Positions 51,247-61,200 of a stretch of DNA of 64,000 nt are shown here, one piece after another. Source of the stretch: a bacterium (GTDB lineage: Bacteria > Cyanobacteriota > Vampirovibrionia > Gastranaerophilales > Gastranaerophilaceae); contig JAFXYZ010000021.1 in the NCBI GenBank assembly GCA_017541465.1, positions 1-64,000 on the forward strand, given 5' to 3'. Numbering within the stretch: the stretch's first letter is position 1; each line of letters begins with the position of its first letter. The notes beneath the pieces are model-generated. The model had not been told where the DNA came from, searched no databases, and worked only from the letters and a program-made list of their open reading frames with translations. The translations under genes and the position numbers were made by a program.

Positions 51247-51834
51247 CTATTTTTTGATGGTTGACATCGTTGAAAATTCGCTCATGTCAAGGTCGCCAAG
51301 GAAGTAATTTTGTTCAAATGCCTTGAGGAATTTCTGGTAAGTTAAAGTAGGCATTGCATAAGAGCAGTTTCTCAGATATACGTCTGAAGCCGCAATTAAC
51401 TCACGATAGTCGTTTCTTGCTCTTGCAAGAATATCTTCTGCCTGTTTTGATTTTTCATCGGCAGACAGTTCTTTATCCGCAATTAAATCGTTCAAATCTT
51501 CAAGATAGAAGCCCATTGATTCTTTGGTAACTTTTATTGACGTCTTAAAATTAGCGGTATATTTGTCAAAATGAGCCTTTTGGGTTTTGTTTAAAGTAGA
51601 GATTTTAAATAAATTATTAAAGTTGACATTATCCTGTCTTGTCAGAGCAGTATTAAATTTCTGAACATCATCTTTAATCTTTGACAGATTAGCGGTTTTT
51701 CTTTTTGTTGCCGTTGATTCCTTCTTTACCGTTGTTTTATTGTCTGTGTCCGCAGCAAAGACATCCACACTGCCTGTCATCATACAGGCGCACAGAAAAC
51801 CTGCCAGGATTAATGTTTTTGTTGATTTTGACAT
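51247..51834 (-). CDS. Secreted protein of a CSYxMPTL paralogous pair, copy 1
   Basis: The 195-residue protein has a signal peptide (MSKSTKTLILAGFLCACMM, cleavage near VFA-AD), a Thr/Lys-rich linker and a helical domain ending NCSYAMPTLTYQKFLKAF. The ATG at 51834 follows AAAGGAG by a normal distance, so the longer frame to 51879 is not used. It is clearly homologous to the next gene over the C-terminal 110 residues. Function unknown; the pair lies upstream of the anti-sigma/sigma genes on the same strand. Confidence 0.75.
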   Translation of the reverse strand: MSKSTKTLILAGFLCACMMTGSVDVFAADTDNKTTVKKESTATKRKTANLSKIKDDVQKFNTALTRQDNVNFNNLFKISTLNKTQKAHFDKYTANFKTSIKVTKESMGFYLEDLNDLIADKELSADEKSKQAEDILARARNDYRELIAASDVYLRNCSYAMPTLTYQKFLKAFEQNYFLGDLDMSEFSTMSTIKK

Positions 51835-51847
51835 TATTTTACTCCTT

Positions 51848-52402
51848 TTAATGTTTATATTTTGATCCGATTTGGTCAATCTTCAGGATAGTAGAGTAGT
51901 TTCTGAGATACAAATCATGAAGAACATAATTTTTCTTGAACTCTCTTGAGAATTTCTGGAAGGATAAGGTCGGCATAATGTAGGAGCAAGTGCCGATATA
52001 TTCCTGCGTTCTGTTATCCAGGTTGTTATATTCCTGATTTGCTTTCATTCTTATTTCTGTGATACGTCTGTTGGCTTCTGCCGGATTCATCGCCTCTAAA
52101 TCCATACCTATCAAATCTTCTTTATAAAATTCAAGATTTTGTATTCCGTGGAAAAGTGTTGTTCTGTACTTTTCCGTTGCGTGAATAAACGAGTTCTTCT
52201 GGTATTTATTCAGTCTGTTAATTTTAACGATGTCATACATATTGACATTATACTGTCTGTAAACCTGTTCAATCTGATTCTGAATAACATTCAGAACTTC
52301 CATTCTGTACCCTTCATAAGGCGAAGCCTCTGCACTGTTTTGAGTGCTGAAGCCGAATACAAATGCAAATAAAACAAAAATTACCGATAAAAACTTTTTC
52401 AT
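51848..52402 (-). CDS. Secreted protein of a CSYxMPTL paralogous pair, copy 2
   Basis: The 184-residue protein starts MKKFLSVIFVLFAFVFGFS, a signal peptide, at ATG 52402 behind TTAGGA. It ends in a helical domain with TCSYIMPTLSFQKFSREF. It matches copy 1 at NVNxxxxxKIxxLNKxQK and around the CSYxMPTL motif. It ends 13 bases before copy 1 starts. A single Cys lies in the shared motif in each mature protein. Confidence 0.75.
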   Translation of the reverse strand: MKKFLSVIFVLFAFVFGFSTQNSAEASPYEGYRMEVLNVIQNQIEQVYRQYNVNMYDIVKINRLNKYQKNSFIHATEKYRTTLFHGIQNLEFYKEDLIGMDLEAMNPAEANRRITEIRMKANQEYNNLDNRTQEYIGTCSYIMPTLSFQKFSREFKKNYVLHDLYLRNYSTILKIDQIGSKYKH

Positions 52403-52515
52403 ATATAAATTCCTAAACTTAATTAAATACTTATTATATTTTACTATATTTTTATGAGAAAAAAAAGTCTGTATAAAATAATTAACGATATACTTTGGAA
52501 AAAGGTTCAAAAAAA

Positions 52516-52914
52516 TTAAGGCTGACTGTATTCTGAGTATTCTTTTGAATTTTCCATCCAGACATCTTTTTCAATACAAAGTGCATGATTCCAGAACCTT
52601 TCAAGAGCATATAATTCGCGCTCTTCTCTGTTCAGAACATGTACAATAACATCTCCGTAGTCAAGAAGATTCCATCTGTTTTTGTTGTCGGTTTCTTCCC
52701 CTATCGGGATTCTGCCGAAAAGATTTTTTATCTTTTCTCTGACCGCTTCGGTCAGTGCCTTAACGTGAACGGGTGAATCTGATGAGCAGATGACAAAATA
52801 ATCGGCCAAAACAGAAATATTTGAAATATTTAATATAACAATATCCTTTGCCTGCTTGTCATCAAGTATTCTCGCTATTACACTCGCGCATTTGTTTGAG
52901 GAAATATCTTCCAT
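52516..52914 (-). CDS. rsfS: Ribosomal silencing factor RsfS
   Basis: The 132-residue protein has DIVILNISNISVLADYFVIC and the C-terminal WNLLDYGDVIVHVL, the RsfS (Iojap) signature. It binds protein L14 of the large ribosomal subunit and blocks subunit joining in starvation. It follows the sigma factor gene by 17 bases. Confidence 0.95.
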   Translation of the reverse strand: MEDISSNKCASVIARILDDKQAKDIVILNISNISVLADYFVICSSDSPVHVKALTEAVREKIKNLFGRIPIGEETDNKNRWNLLDYGDVIVHVLNREERELYALERFWNHALCIEKDVWMENSKEYSEYSQP

Positions 52915-52931
52915 TTTTCTTCCTTTAATTC

Positions 52932-53939
52932 TTAAATATAATTTTTTAAGTTAATATTTATATTGGCATCCTTGCACAATTTCTTTAATTTACTCATGGC
53001 ACGATTTTCAATCTGGCGTATTCTTTCCCTCGAAACACCGTATCTGCTGCCGATTTCCTCTAAAGTTTTCTTTTCTCCGTGGTCGTTTAAGCCGTAGCGC
53101 AAAATCAAGACATCACGCTCTTTTGGGCTTAATTTGTCCAGCATTTTTCTTATGTCATAGAGCAGACTGTCCTGAGTTACCTTTAAATCAGGTGAAGAAG
53201 AAGATTCATCAACGATAAAATCCGCCAGCTTTGCGTTTTCATCCTTTTGGTTTGTCGGAGATTCAATGCTGACAGTTCCCTGAGCTGCTTCAATAAGCTG
53301 GGTAAGTTTTTGAACCGAAATACCTAATTTTTTTGCTATCTCGTCCTTTGTTGGTGCGCTTCCGCGCTCAATTGTCAAATCAAGAGAAATTTTCTTAATT
53401 TTACTTAACGTTTCTATCATGTGAACGGGAAGTCTGATTAATCTCGATTTATCAGCAATGGCTCTTGTTATTGACTGCTGAATCCACCAGGTCGAATAGG
53501 TCGAAAACTTATAACCTTTTGTATAATCGAACTTTTCGGCGGCTCTCATCAGCCCCATATTGCCCTCCTGAATTAAATCAAGAAAAGAGAGCCCTCTTCC
53601 TATATATTTTTTTGCAATACTTACAACAAGCCTTAAATTAGCATTAATCAAGGTCTTTTTGGCCAGTTCGCAGTTTTCTTCTTTGATTTTTCTTGCAACC
53701 TCAAGCTCCTCTTCTGAGGAAAGCAGGGGAATTTTACCTATCTGCTGAAGATAAATTTTTACGGAGTCATCGGCAACAACACTCGACTGTGTTTCTGCCG
53801 TCTTTAAATCTTCGGCTTCAAGGTCGATTTCGGGCGAAATGTAATCGTCATCATCGAACATCCCGGAATATATCTGAGTATCCTCTTCCTCCGGCTCTAT
53901 TTCGTTATCAAGTGAGTATTTGTCTGTCCCTTTTGCCAT
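52932..53939 (-). CDS. Primary-type RNA polymerase sigma factor
   Basis: The 335-residue protein has sigma region 1.2 ([16 protein letters not shown]), region 2 with [14 protein letters not shown], region 3 and region 4 with [15 protein letters not shown]. The N-terminal 60 residues are acidic and short, as in cyanobacterial SigA/SigB-type factors. Whether it is the essential sigma or a group 2 factor cannot be told. GGAGG lies just before the ATG at 53939; a TTG at 53942 could add one residue. Confidence 0.93.
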   Translation of the reverse strand: MAKGTDKYSLDNEIEPEEEDTQIYSGMFDDDDYISPEIDLEAEDLKTAETQSSVVADDSVKIYLQQIGKIPLLSSEEELEVARKIKEENCELAKKTLINANLRLVVSIAKKYIGRGLSFLDLIQEGNMGLMRAAEKFDYTKGYKFSTYSTWWIQQSITRAIADKSRLIRLPVHMIETLSKIKKISLDLTIERGSAPTKDEIAKKLGISVQKLTQLIEAAQGTVSIESPTNQKDENAKLADFIVDESSSSPDLKVTQDSLLYDIRKMLDKLSPKERDVLILRYGLNDHGEKKTLEEIGSRYGVSRERIRQIENRAMSKLKKLCKDANININLKNYI

Positions 53940-53968
53940 CAATCCTCCGATTAGTCAAGTTTATTATA

Positions 53969-54712
53969 CTATAAATTTTTATTTTTCAAAAGTTGTTTAA
54001 ATGCTTCAAACATGATTATCGCTGCGGCATTTGAAACGTTAAGAGAATTAAAGTTTGCGCTCATCGGTATCTTAACCTTAAAATCAGCTTTTTTCATTAT
54101 TGTTGATGATATTCCCGAATGCTCTCCGCCCATAACAAGCGCGAAGTTCATTCCGCAATAATCAATGTCAAAATAATTATCTTTCCCCTCTGCCTCTGAG
54201 GCAATTATCCAAAAGTCTCTATCCTTCAGTATGTCAATTGTGCTCGAAAGGCTATTAACCATAACAATATCAATAAGATTAACAGCACCCATGGATGACT
54301 TTTCAACGGTGGAATTGATTAGGGATGTCCTTCTTGACGGAAGTATTACGGCATCCAATCCCGCACAAACCGCACTTCTGATTATTGCGCCGACATTGTG
54401 CGGATCTTCTATGCCATCCAGAATAACAACCCTCTTATACCCATCCTTTTTTTTGTTAAGAAAATCTTCAAGCTCTGTATATTCTACGGGTGCAACATAA
54501 GCTACAACACCCTGGTGGGCATCCTTTGAAAATTTTGTAAATTTTTCTTTTGGAACAAACTGAAAAACTATCCCCCGCTCTTTTGCAAGAGAGATAATTG
54601 TTTCGGTCTTTGAGTCCTTTGCACCCTTTAAAATTATTATCTTGCTTACGTTTCTTTTCTTATTGTTAAGAAGTTCTATTACACTGTTTTTTCCGAATAC
54701 AAAATCTTCCAT
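53969..54712 (-). CDS. rlmB: TrmH-family rRNA 2'-O-methyltransferase (RlmB-like)
   Basis: The 247-residue SPOUT enzyme has the N-terminal substrate-binding domain (FVFGKNSVIELL) and the knot motifs DGIEDPHNVGAIIRSA, VMGGEHSGIS and IPMSANFNSLNVSNAAAI. It most resembles RlmB, which methylates G2251 of 23S rRNA; another TrmH-type target is possible. It is the first gene of rlmB-sigma-rsfS. Confidence 0.88.
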   Translation of the reverse strand: MEDFVFGKNSVIELLNNKKRNVSKIIILKGAKDSKTETIISLAKERGIVFQFVPKEKFTKFSKDAHQGVVAYVAPVEYTELEDFLNKKKDGYKRVVILDGIEDPHNVGAIIRSAVCAGLDAVILPSRRTSLINSTVEKSSMGAVNLIDIVMVNSLSSTIDILKDRDFWIIASEAEGKDNYFDIDYCGMNFALVMGGEHSGISSTIMKKADFKVKIPMSANFNSLNVSNAAAIIMFEAFKQLLKNKNL

Positions 54713-54861
54713 ATTTACCCCTTAAATATTATAATATACAATAATACAACAAATGAAGGATAACTCGGAATAAAAATCATATATTAAGTTTCTTTGCAAA
54801 CGTGCAACAATGGGTTATGCTGAGTTATAATACAAAAGTCGATTTATAATGTAGGTTTAAT

Positions 54862-56508
54862 ATGAATGAATTATTTTCTAGTTTAGGTTTAAATTCCAAG
54901 ACATTGGTAGGTATTTCGTTATCTGCGAATAATTTGCTGGAATTGATTTGTATCGATAAAGCAACAAAAGCGATTACAAGCTATGCTTCAACCCAGGTTC
55001 AATATAACAGCGCGATAAGAGAAATTGTTGACCAGAACGAATTTGTTGATGGTCTCCAAACCCTCTTTACACAGGTTGATTTGAACCCGAAGGCTTGCGA
55101 TGTTTGGTTAAATCTTCCGAACGTTCACTTTGGTTTCTCTACAATGGATCAGAATGTTACGGAAGAAGAAATTTCGGAAGTTCTTCTCTCTGAAGTTGAA
55201 GATTTATACATCTTTAAGAAAAACGATCCGATGATTGAATATCAGACCATCGGAAGAAATCAGCAGACAGGTGAGCTTCTGGTTGTATATTCCGCTATCC
55301 AGAGAAAAACCGTTGACTTCGTTAAAGAATGCTTTAATGACATCGGTGCAAACCTCGTTGCGGTTGAAACTTCAAATTCATCACTGCTTAAAGGTATTCA
55401 GTACAGTCAATTCTCAAGATTTGACTTCAGTTCAACAAGCATACTGTTAATTACTTCAAACAGCTACAGTATTTTCTACTTAAATAACAATCTGCTTATT
55501 GACTACTACGAGGAACCTCTTGCAATTAAATCATTCTCAAACGAAGAGGTTTATTCCGCAATTGCTAATGCAGCATCGACAACATTATCAAAATTTAATT
55601 CCCAAAACCTGCTTGTTATCAGTGAAACTGATGAAATCAGTGCGGAATTGCTTGCTTCTCAGGTTGTCTTCAACGGCAATATTGAATATATTGACAGAAA
55701 TAAATGGACAAACGGATGCTTCATCGAAATTAAACCCGATGCGGCAATTTTGCAGGAGCAGATACCGTACATTTCTATTGAGGCTGTCGGTATTGCCGCA
55801 ACTATGTATGAAGATTACATGCTTTCCTTCAGCTTTGTTCATGACGGAAAGATGCAGGATTATGAGACCATAAATATTCTCGGTAAGGATTTGAACTTTG
55901 TACAGTATCTTGTTTTGGTTTTGGCTACTGCCATTATCATTGCGCTTATAATTATTCTCGGTATAGGCGGATATTATAACAACAAGGCCTCCGAGGTTGA
56001 GCAGGAAACAAGCGCAATAACCGCAAAGAATGACAGAATGCAGACTGAAATTAACGAAGCCAAACAGAATAAGAATAAAGAAGATATTTTCGCTGTTGCT
56101 CAGGGTATTCAAAATACTAACCAAAATGACTTCATTATGCTCAATGCACTTTCAACGGATATTCCTCCTACGGTTTGGATAGAAAAATTCATGCTTGCAT
56201 CTGATGCGTTTACAACAATTTCCGGTAAGGCACTGTCAAGTAACGAAATTGATGAGTTTTTCAGAAATCTTCAGCAGAGAGATCCATCACTCTCGCTCAC
56301 AAAATTAGAACTCAATACAGAGGATGCCAATTACGTTGACGGAGTTTATAACTTTGAAATGACAAACGATTCAATAGCATCTTCCGCTGTTGAAAACGAA
56401 ATGTCAAATAAATCTCAGGAACAGGCAGCACCCTCAGATGATTCGATGACGTCGGGTATGGGACCTGATCCGATGATGAATGACGCCCCTCCGATGCCGA
56501 GGTTTTAA
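54862..56508 (+). CDS. PilM-PilN fusion, type IV pilus assembly
   Basis: The 548-residue protein has an actin-like PilM region (about 1-335), then one membrane helix (about 346-372) and a periplasmic coiled-coil plus PilN-like domain ending in a Pro/Met-rich tail. In most bacteria PilM is cytoplasmic and binds the short N-terminal tail of PilN; here the two are one chain. The next gene encodes a PilO-like partner. Secretin and motor genes are not in this window. Confidence 0.75.
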   Translation: MNELFSSLGLNSKTLVGISLSANNLLELICIDKATKAITSYASTQVQYNSAIREIVDQNEFVDGLQTLFTQVDLNPKACDVWLNLPNVHFGFSTMDQNVTEEEISEVLLSEVEDLYIFKKNDPMIEYQTIGRNQQTGELLVVYSAIQRKTVDFVKECFNDIGANLVAVETSNSSLLKGIQYSQFSRFDFSSTSILLITSNSYSIFYLNNNLLIDYYEEPLAIKSFSNEEVYSAIANAASTTLSKFNSQNLLVISETDEISAELLASQVVFNGNIEYIDRNKWTNGCFIEIKPDAAILQEQIPYISIEAVGIAATMYEDYMLSFSFVHDGKMQDYETINILGKDLNFVQYLVLVLATAIIIALIIILGIGGYYNNKASEVEQETSAITAKNDRMQTEINEAKQNKNKEDIFAVAQGIQNTNQNDFIMLNALSTDIPPTVWIEKFMLASDAFTTISGKALSSNEIDEFFRNLQQRDPSLSLTKLELNTEDANYVDGVYNFEMTNDSIASSAVENEMSNKSQEQAAPSDDSMTSGMGPDPMMNDAPPMPRF

Positions 56509-56542
56509 TTAAATAAAAGATAAGGATATAAGGTATTAAAAT

Positions 56543-57136
56543 ATGCAAAAAGTTAAATCAATGAGACCGGAAAAGGTTATAATCCCTATAATTATTTTCA
56601 TTGCAATAATCTTAGCGGCAATCTTCTTCGTTCAGGATCCCTTCAGACGTACAATAGAGGCTTCTGACAGACAAAAAGCCAAGATGGAAGAAAGACAAAA
56701 TCTTCAGGCTCAGCTGGATGCTCTTGAATCTGAAAAAGAGCAGCAACAGGCTAATATGAATACTCTCAAACCGTTTTATGTTATGCAGGGTGAGTTCGAC
56801 GATACAAGTTTGGCCTCCTTCGGTGGTATGCTTGAAGATATTGTTGAAAATTATATCAAACCCCATGGCGTTATGGTTCGTTCGATAGATTATACCATTG
56901 ATCCTCCGGAAGATCCTATTACAGCTGCATTTGCTCCGAACTATCGTTCCTGCGCACTTGAGTTGTATCTGATTTGTAAATATCCTCAGCTTCATGATTT
57001 GGTTTACAGTTTAATTAACGATTTTCCGAACTTCATCAGTATTTCTCAGATGGTAGTTTCGGCTTATCCCGCAGATAAAGAATATCTGCTTGTATATCTG
57101 ACGATTAATCTTTATACCAAAAAGCCGGATGCATAA
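56543..57136 (+). CDS. PilO-like type IV pilus assembly protein
   Basis: The 197-residue protein has one N-terminal membrane helix (about 13-30), a coiled coil (about 38-75) and a ferredoxin-like periplasmic domain, the PilO arrangement. It lies 34 bases after pilMN, in the usual order M-N-O. PilN and PilO heterodimers align the pilus motor with the secretin. Confidence 0.78.
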   Translation: MQKVKSMRPEKVIIPIIIFIAIILAAIFFVQDPFRRTIEASDRQKAKMEERQNLQAQLDALESEKEQQQANMNTLKPFYVMQGEFDDTSLASFGGMLEDIVENYIKPHGVMVRSIDYTIDPPEDPITAAFAPNYRSCALELYLICKYPQLHDLVYSLINDFPNFISISQMVVSAYPADKEYLLVYLTINLYTKKPDA

Positions 57137-57154
57137 TAAAAACTTTTAAATAGC

Positions 57155-57188
57155 AAAAAAATCAGGCTGTAAAACCTGATTTTTTTTG
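57155..57188. terminator. Bidirectional terminator between pilO and prs
   Basis: AAAATCAGG / CCTGATTTT stem with an eight-base loop and T tracts on both strands. Confidence 0.88.
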
Positions 57189-57204
57189 TTTGTAAATTAT
57201 TTCT

Positions 57205-58140
57205 TTATGCTGATATATCAAGCATTTTATTTGCTATGTCGTCTGATATATCAACCTGTTTGATTTTTTCATACAGAGGCTTATTTTCACTGTTTGTGAC
57301 GACTATTTCTTTTATTGAAGGCACTTTCTTTAATTTTTCTATGGCAGAGCCGTTAAAAAGTCCGTGTGCTGCGCAGATGTAGATATTTCTTGCGCCGTTG
57401 TCATCGAGCATTTTTGCCGCTTCCGTTATAGTTCCTGCCGTATCAATCATATCGTCATACAGAATACAGTCTTTGCCTTTTACATCCCCTAGAAGCTGTT
57501 CTGCTTTTGCCTGGTTGTGGGCAAGTCTGTTTTTGTAAATAACCGCTTTGTCGCATCCCATTTGCTGGGCAAACTTATCTGCCCGCTTTACTCCGCCGAG
57601 GTCCGGGGATACAACAACAAGTTCTTTTTTGTTTAATTTCTTTTCCTTGAAGTATTTTACCATTTTGTCAACGGAGGTCAGTTCTGTCATGGTTATTTCT
57701 CTTGCAAAGCCCTGAAGCGCGGGGGCATGAAGGTCTGTTGTGATGACCTCATCAACACCCGAGGCATGTAAAAGCGCCATGTTCAGTCTTGCCGAAATCG
57801 GTTCACCGGGCTCTGTTTTCCTTTCCTGTCTTCCGTAGGGGAAGTTTGGAAGTATCGCAATAATTCTGTGTGCGCCCATCCTTCTTGCGGCATCTGCTTT
57901 TAAGTATGTTTCCATCAAATTATCATTGACGGCTGTTCCTAAGGCCGGCATGATATAAACATCATTGTTTCTGACGTCCTGCTTAATATTGACGTAAGTT
58001 TCACCGTTTTCAAATTTTTTGACTTCTGTCGGAGTCGGTTTAATGTTTAAACGGTTTGAAATATTCTTTTCAAGATTCGTAGGGCGAGAAGATGGTATAA
58101 TGTTAATAGTGTGTCCGGCGAATGTAGGTTGGATTTTCAT
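57205..58140 (-). CDS. prs: Ribose-phosphate pyrophosphokinase
   Basis: The 311-residue protein has NDNLMETYLKADAARRMGA, YGRQERK (ATP loop), TTDLHAPALQGF with the catalytic His, and the PRPP loop LYDDMIDTAGT. It makes PRPP for nucleotides, His and Trp. The N-terminal segment between FAGH and NRL is slightly longer than in Escherichia coli. It feeds the purine genes seen elsewhere in the window. Confidence 0.95.
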   Translation of the reverse strand: MKIQPTFAGHTINIIPSSRPTNLEKNISNRLNIKPTPTEVKKFENGETYVNIKQDVRNNDVYIMPALGTAVNDNLMETYLKADAARRMGAHRIIAILPNFPYGRQERKTEPGEPISARLNMALLHASGVDEVITTDLHAPALQGFAREITMTELTSVDKMVKYFKEKKLNKKELVVVSPDLGGVKRADKFAQQMGCDKAVIYKNRLAHNQAKAEQLLGDVKGKDCILYDDMIDTAGTITEAAKMLDDNGARNIYICAAHGLFNGSAIEKLKKVPSIKEIVVTNSENKPLYEKIKQVDISDDIANKMLDISA

Positions 58141-58231
58141 AAAAAACCTCTCTCTCTACAACTATTGTATAACACTCAAAGAAAAAAATAACCTTTTTCT
58201 CTTATTAGTTTACTTTTCGTCATAGAAAAAA

Positions 58232-61200
58232 TTATTCAACCCATTTGAACGATTTAACGTATTCAGAGCTGTTTGAGTTGATGTTTCCGTCAATGATTGC
58301 CTGGAAAATCCTGAAATCATCATTACTGTAGTCAAGTGGAGGAATTTTTCCGATGTTATCATTAAAGGTTTTTATATCACCTTCGCTGATATTTATACCG
58401 GGGATAAGGCTGAAGAAGGAGTTAATAGAAGCATTTCCGATAGGACCTAAAAGGGTTGAGAGTTTATTTGAAAGTTTACCCCAGATTTCGGCATTTGCCG
58501 TTCCTTTTGCGATATTGTATTTGCCGTTCATATAGATGCTGAGGTTCGTTCCCTGAGAGAATAAGCTTATATCCTTAACAATTCCCCTATCCATTATAAA
58601 TGAGCCGTTGATACTTCTGAAGCTGCCTGTTTTTGCAAAGTTCAGAAGGTCGAGCATGCTGTTTATCGTCAGTCCGCTTATTCCGCTCTTAACAATGTTG
58701 CTGGCTCTTAAAAGTGATTCAAGAGAACCGAGTTTTGGCATTTTTCCGTCTATGATAACGAAGTAGCATTCACCGTTAAGGTTTTTAATTCTGTCCTCTG
58801 TTGTTGTTCCTTTTGTTTCAATAATCAGTCTGCCATGCCCTGTTCCGTAGAGCTGGTTTTTTGCCCCGAAAATGTTTTCAGCGATAGCATTAGAGTCAAC
58901 GTCGCTAAGTGAAACATTTAGCTTAATATCACCTGTCGGAATACTGTAAGATGCATCGGCTTCTATTGTTCCCTCCGAAATATCCGCTTTTATGTCTTTG
59001 ATTTGCAGCACATCCTTATCGTCAAGAGTGTATTTTGCGCTTATATTTTTAAAGAACAGGTTTTGATAGTTCAGTTTGTCTATATTAATTTCTCCGTTAT
59101 TAATATTTAATATATTTTTTCTGTCTGTCTGTTGTTCTTTTTGTTTTGAAACATTTTTGAGGTATTCCTCACTTACGGAATTAAGAGAGTCGATAATTGT
59201 TGTGTTATCAAGCGAAGACGAGCTGACTTTTAAGCTGTCAATGTTAATGGGTAACGAAAGGTTATTCTTAACAGTTGCGGCAACCTCAAGATCCGAAGAA
59301 TAAGCCTCTCCCGATAAATTTATTTTTATTAAATCTTTATCCGTTTTAAGTTTGAATTTATCCGTTTCAAAATTGATTATTTTAAAGACCGTATCTCTGA
59401 ACTCCGCGCTGCCTGATAATTTTGGATATTGCACCTCTGAATCCGTATAGTATTTTAAATTTGCGCTAAAGTCACCGCTTTTAAATATTTCACTGTTGAA
59501 AACGGGGTTTAAGAACTTAACGGGCAAATTTTCGTGAGTAACAACGGAAAGAGAATTTATTATATTCTTTTCCCTGTCAATATCCGCGCTGAAGGTTACG
59601 AGTTTTTGCTTTGCTCTTTCATATTTAAAATCGCTGAGTCTTAGATTATGAGGGGTAAGGGTAATTAACCCTCCCAGCTCTCTCTTAAAAGCTATATTTC
59701 CGAGGTTTGTATCCATGTAAAACATATCGGAATCAGGGTTAAATGTGATTTTCGGGGTGATTTTAAGGTCGTTCAGGCTTCCTTTAATTTCCGAATATAA
59801 GTCAATATCTCCGATGACAAGAACTTTTTGGGGAAGAGACGGGTTGACATAGGCTTCAACAAAGTCGTTTGTGATTTTTGTATTGAGATGAGCATTGACA
59901 AGATTATTCCGCCCAAGCTCAGAGAGTGCAATATCCCCAAAGATGTCCGTCTGCCCGACTTTTGCGCTCAGAGCTTTCGTGCTGAGTTTATTTCCTTTTA
60001 TATCAAATTTTGTTTTCGGAATAAAGACGGGGATGTTTGTCTTTTTGCTTCTGAAGGTCAGCTGGGAAACATCAACGCTTCCCGACATGTTGTTATCTTT
60101 TATTTTGAGGTCAAAATCAGCATAGCCCTTAAAATCATCAAACATCCCTATCGTTTTTTTTGCGTTTTCCGAGATTACTGGAAGGTTTTGAATTTGGGGC
60201 ATTGTCTCAAAATTAAAGCCTTTTGCGTCAATATTCAGATTATAAACGGGATGCGGGGTATCAACTCTGTTGACATTTCCCGATATTGTTGCTTTTGTAT
60301 TGAAGAAATCGGCTATAACGTTATCAATATCCGTCTTTGCATTTGAAAGAACAATTTTGCCCGAGCTGAATTTAATCGGTGAGAGGGTATCCTGCCGTTC
60401 AAGAAAATTCATTACCGCATAAGCCTTTTTAACGTCAAAAACAGAATTTTGGGCATTATACTTAAACAAAAGGTCGTGTTTTGAATCGAGCGCATATAAA
60501 TTTGAAATATCGGGAAGAGCATTGTGCCTGCTCATATCAGATTCTGCAAGAAATCTTATGGTGTCTCCGGCATTAACCGAGTCGCTTGTGACTGTTATAT
60601 CTATCGTAGGAATTTTGGTCTCTTTATTTATTAATATGTTTCCTTCAGCATTTACGGGGGAATTTTCCACCATTGCCCTGAGGTCTTTAAAATAAACCTC
60701 CTTATCCGAAAACTCGACAATACCTTTTATTGAATGAAGCGGAGTATTAAAGCCGATGAGCTTGCAGGTGTCGTTAAAAAGATAAACCGTTCCTCGAGCT
60801 CTTATGTTGTTACCGCTCTGAAAATCCTGTATGTCTCCCCGGAGTGAAAAATCAATCTTTGCTTTTCCGTTTATATCAGTTAAGGCGCTGAGCCCCTGCT
60901 TGATTTCAAAGAGCATGGGGCTTTTTTCTATAACAGGCATGACTTCGGCGGTTTCAATGGCATCAGTGCCGACATTTATCTCTATATTCCCGTTTTGTAT
61001 GGCTTTTCCGTTTACGTTTAATTTGTATCCCGCTAAATATCCGTTAGTATCGTAGGTGATTTCTTTATCATTGAATAGAACCGCGCCCTGGGCATCCATG
61101 ACTTCGCCAAAGAGTCCATTGTATCCAACAATTCCGTCTCTAAAGAGTGTTTCGCCAAAAACAGAACCTTCATATTTTGTTCCGTCTATTTTTAAATCGA

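Noticed and set aside
57205-58140. FAG motif at the start of Prs as a member of the FKG motif set
   Set aside because: FAG at this place is normal in Prs proteins of other bacteria.
59828-60346. 172-codon plus-strand frame
   Set aside because: It is antisense to the continuous AsmA-like frame and has no ribosome-binding site or domain.
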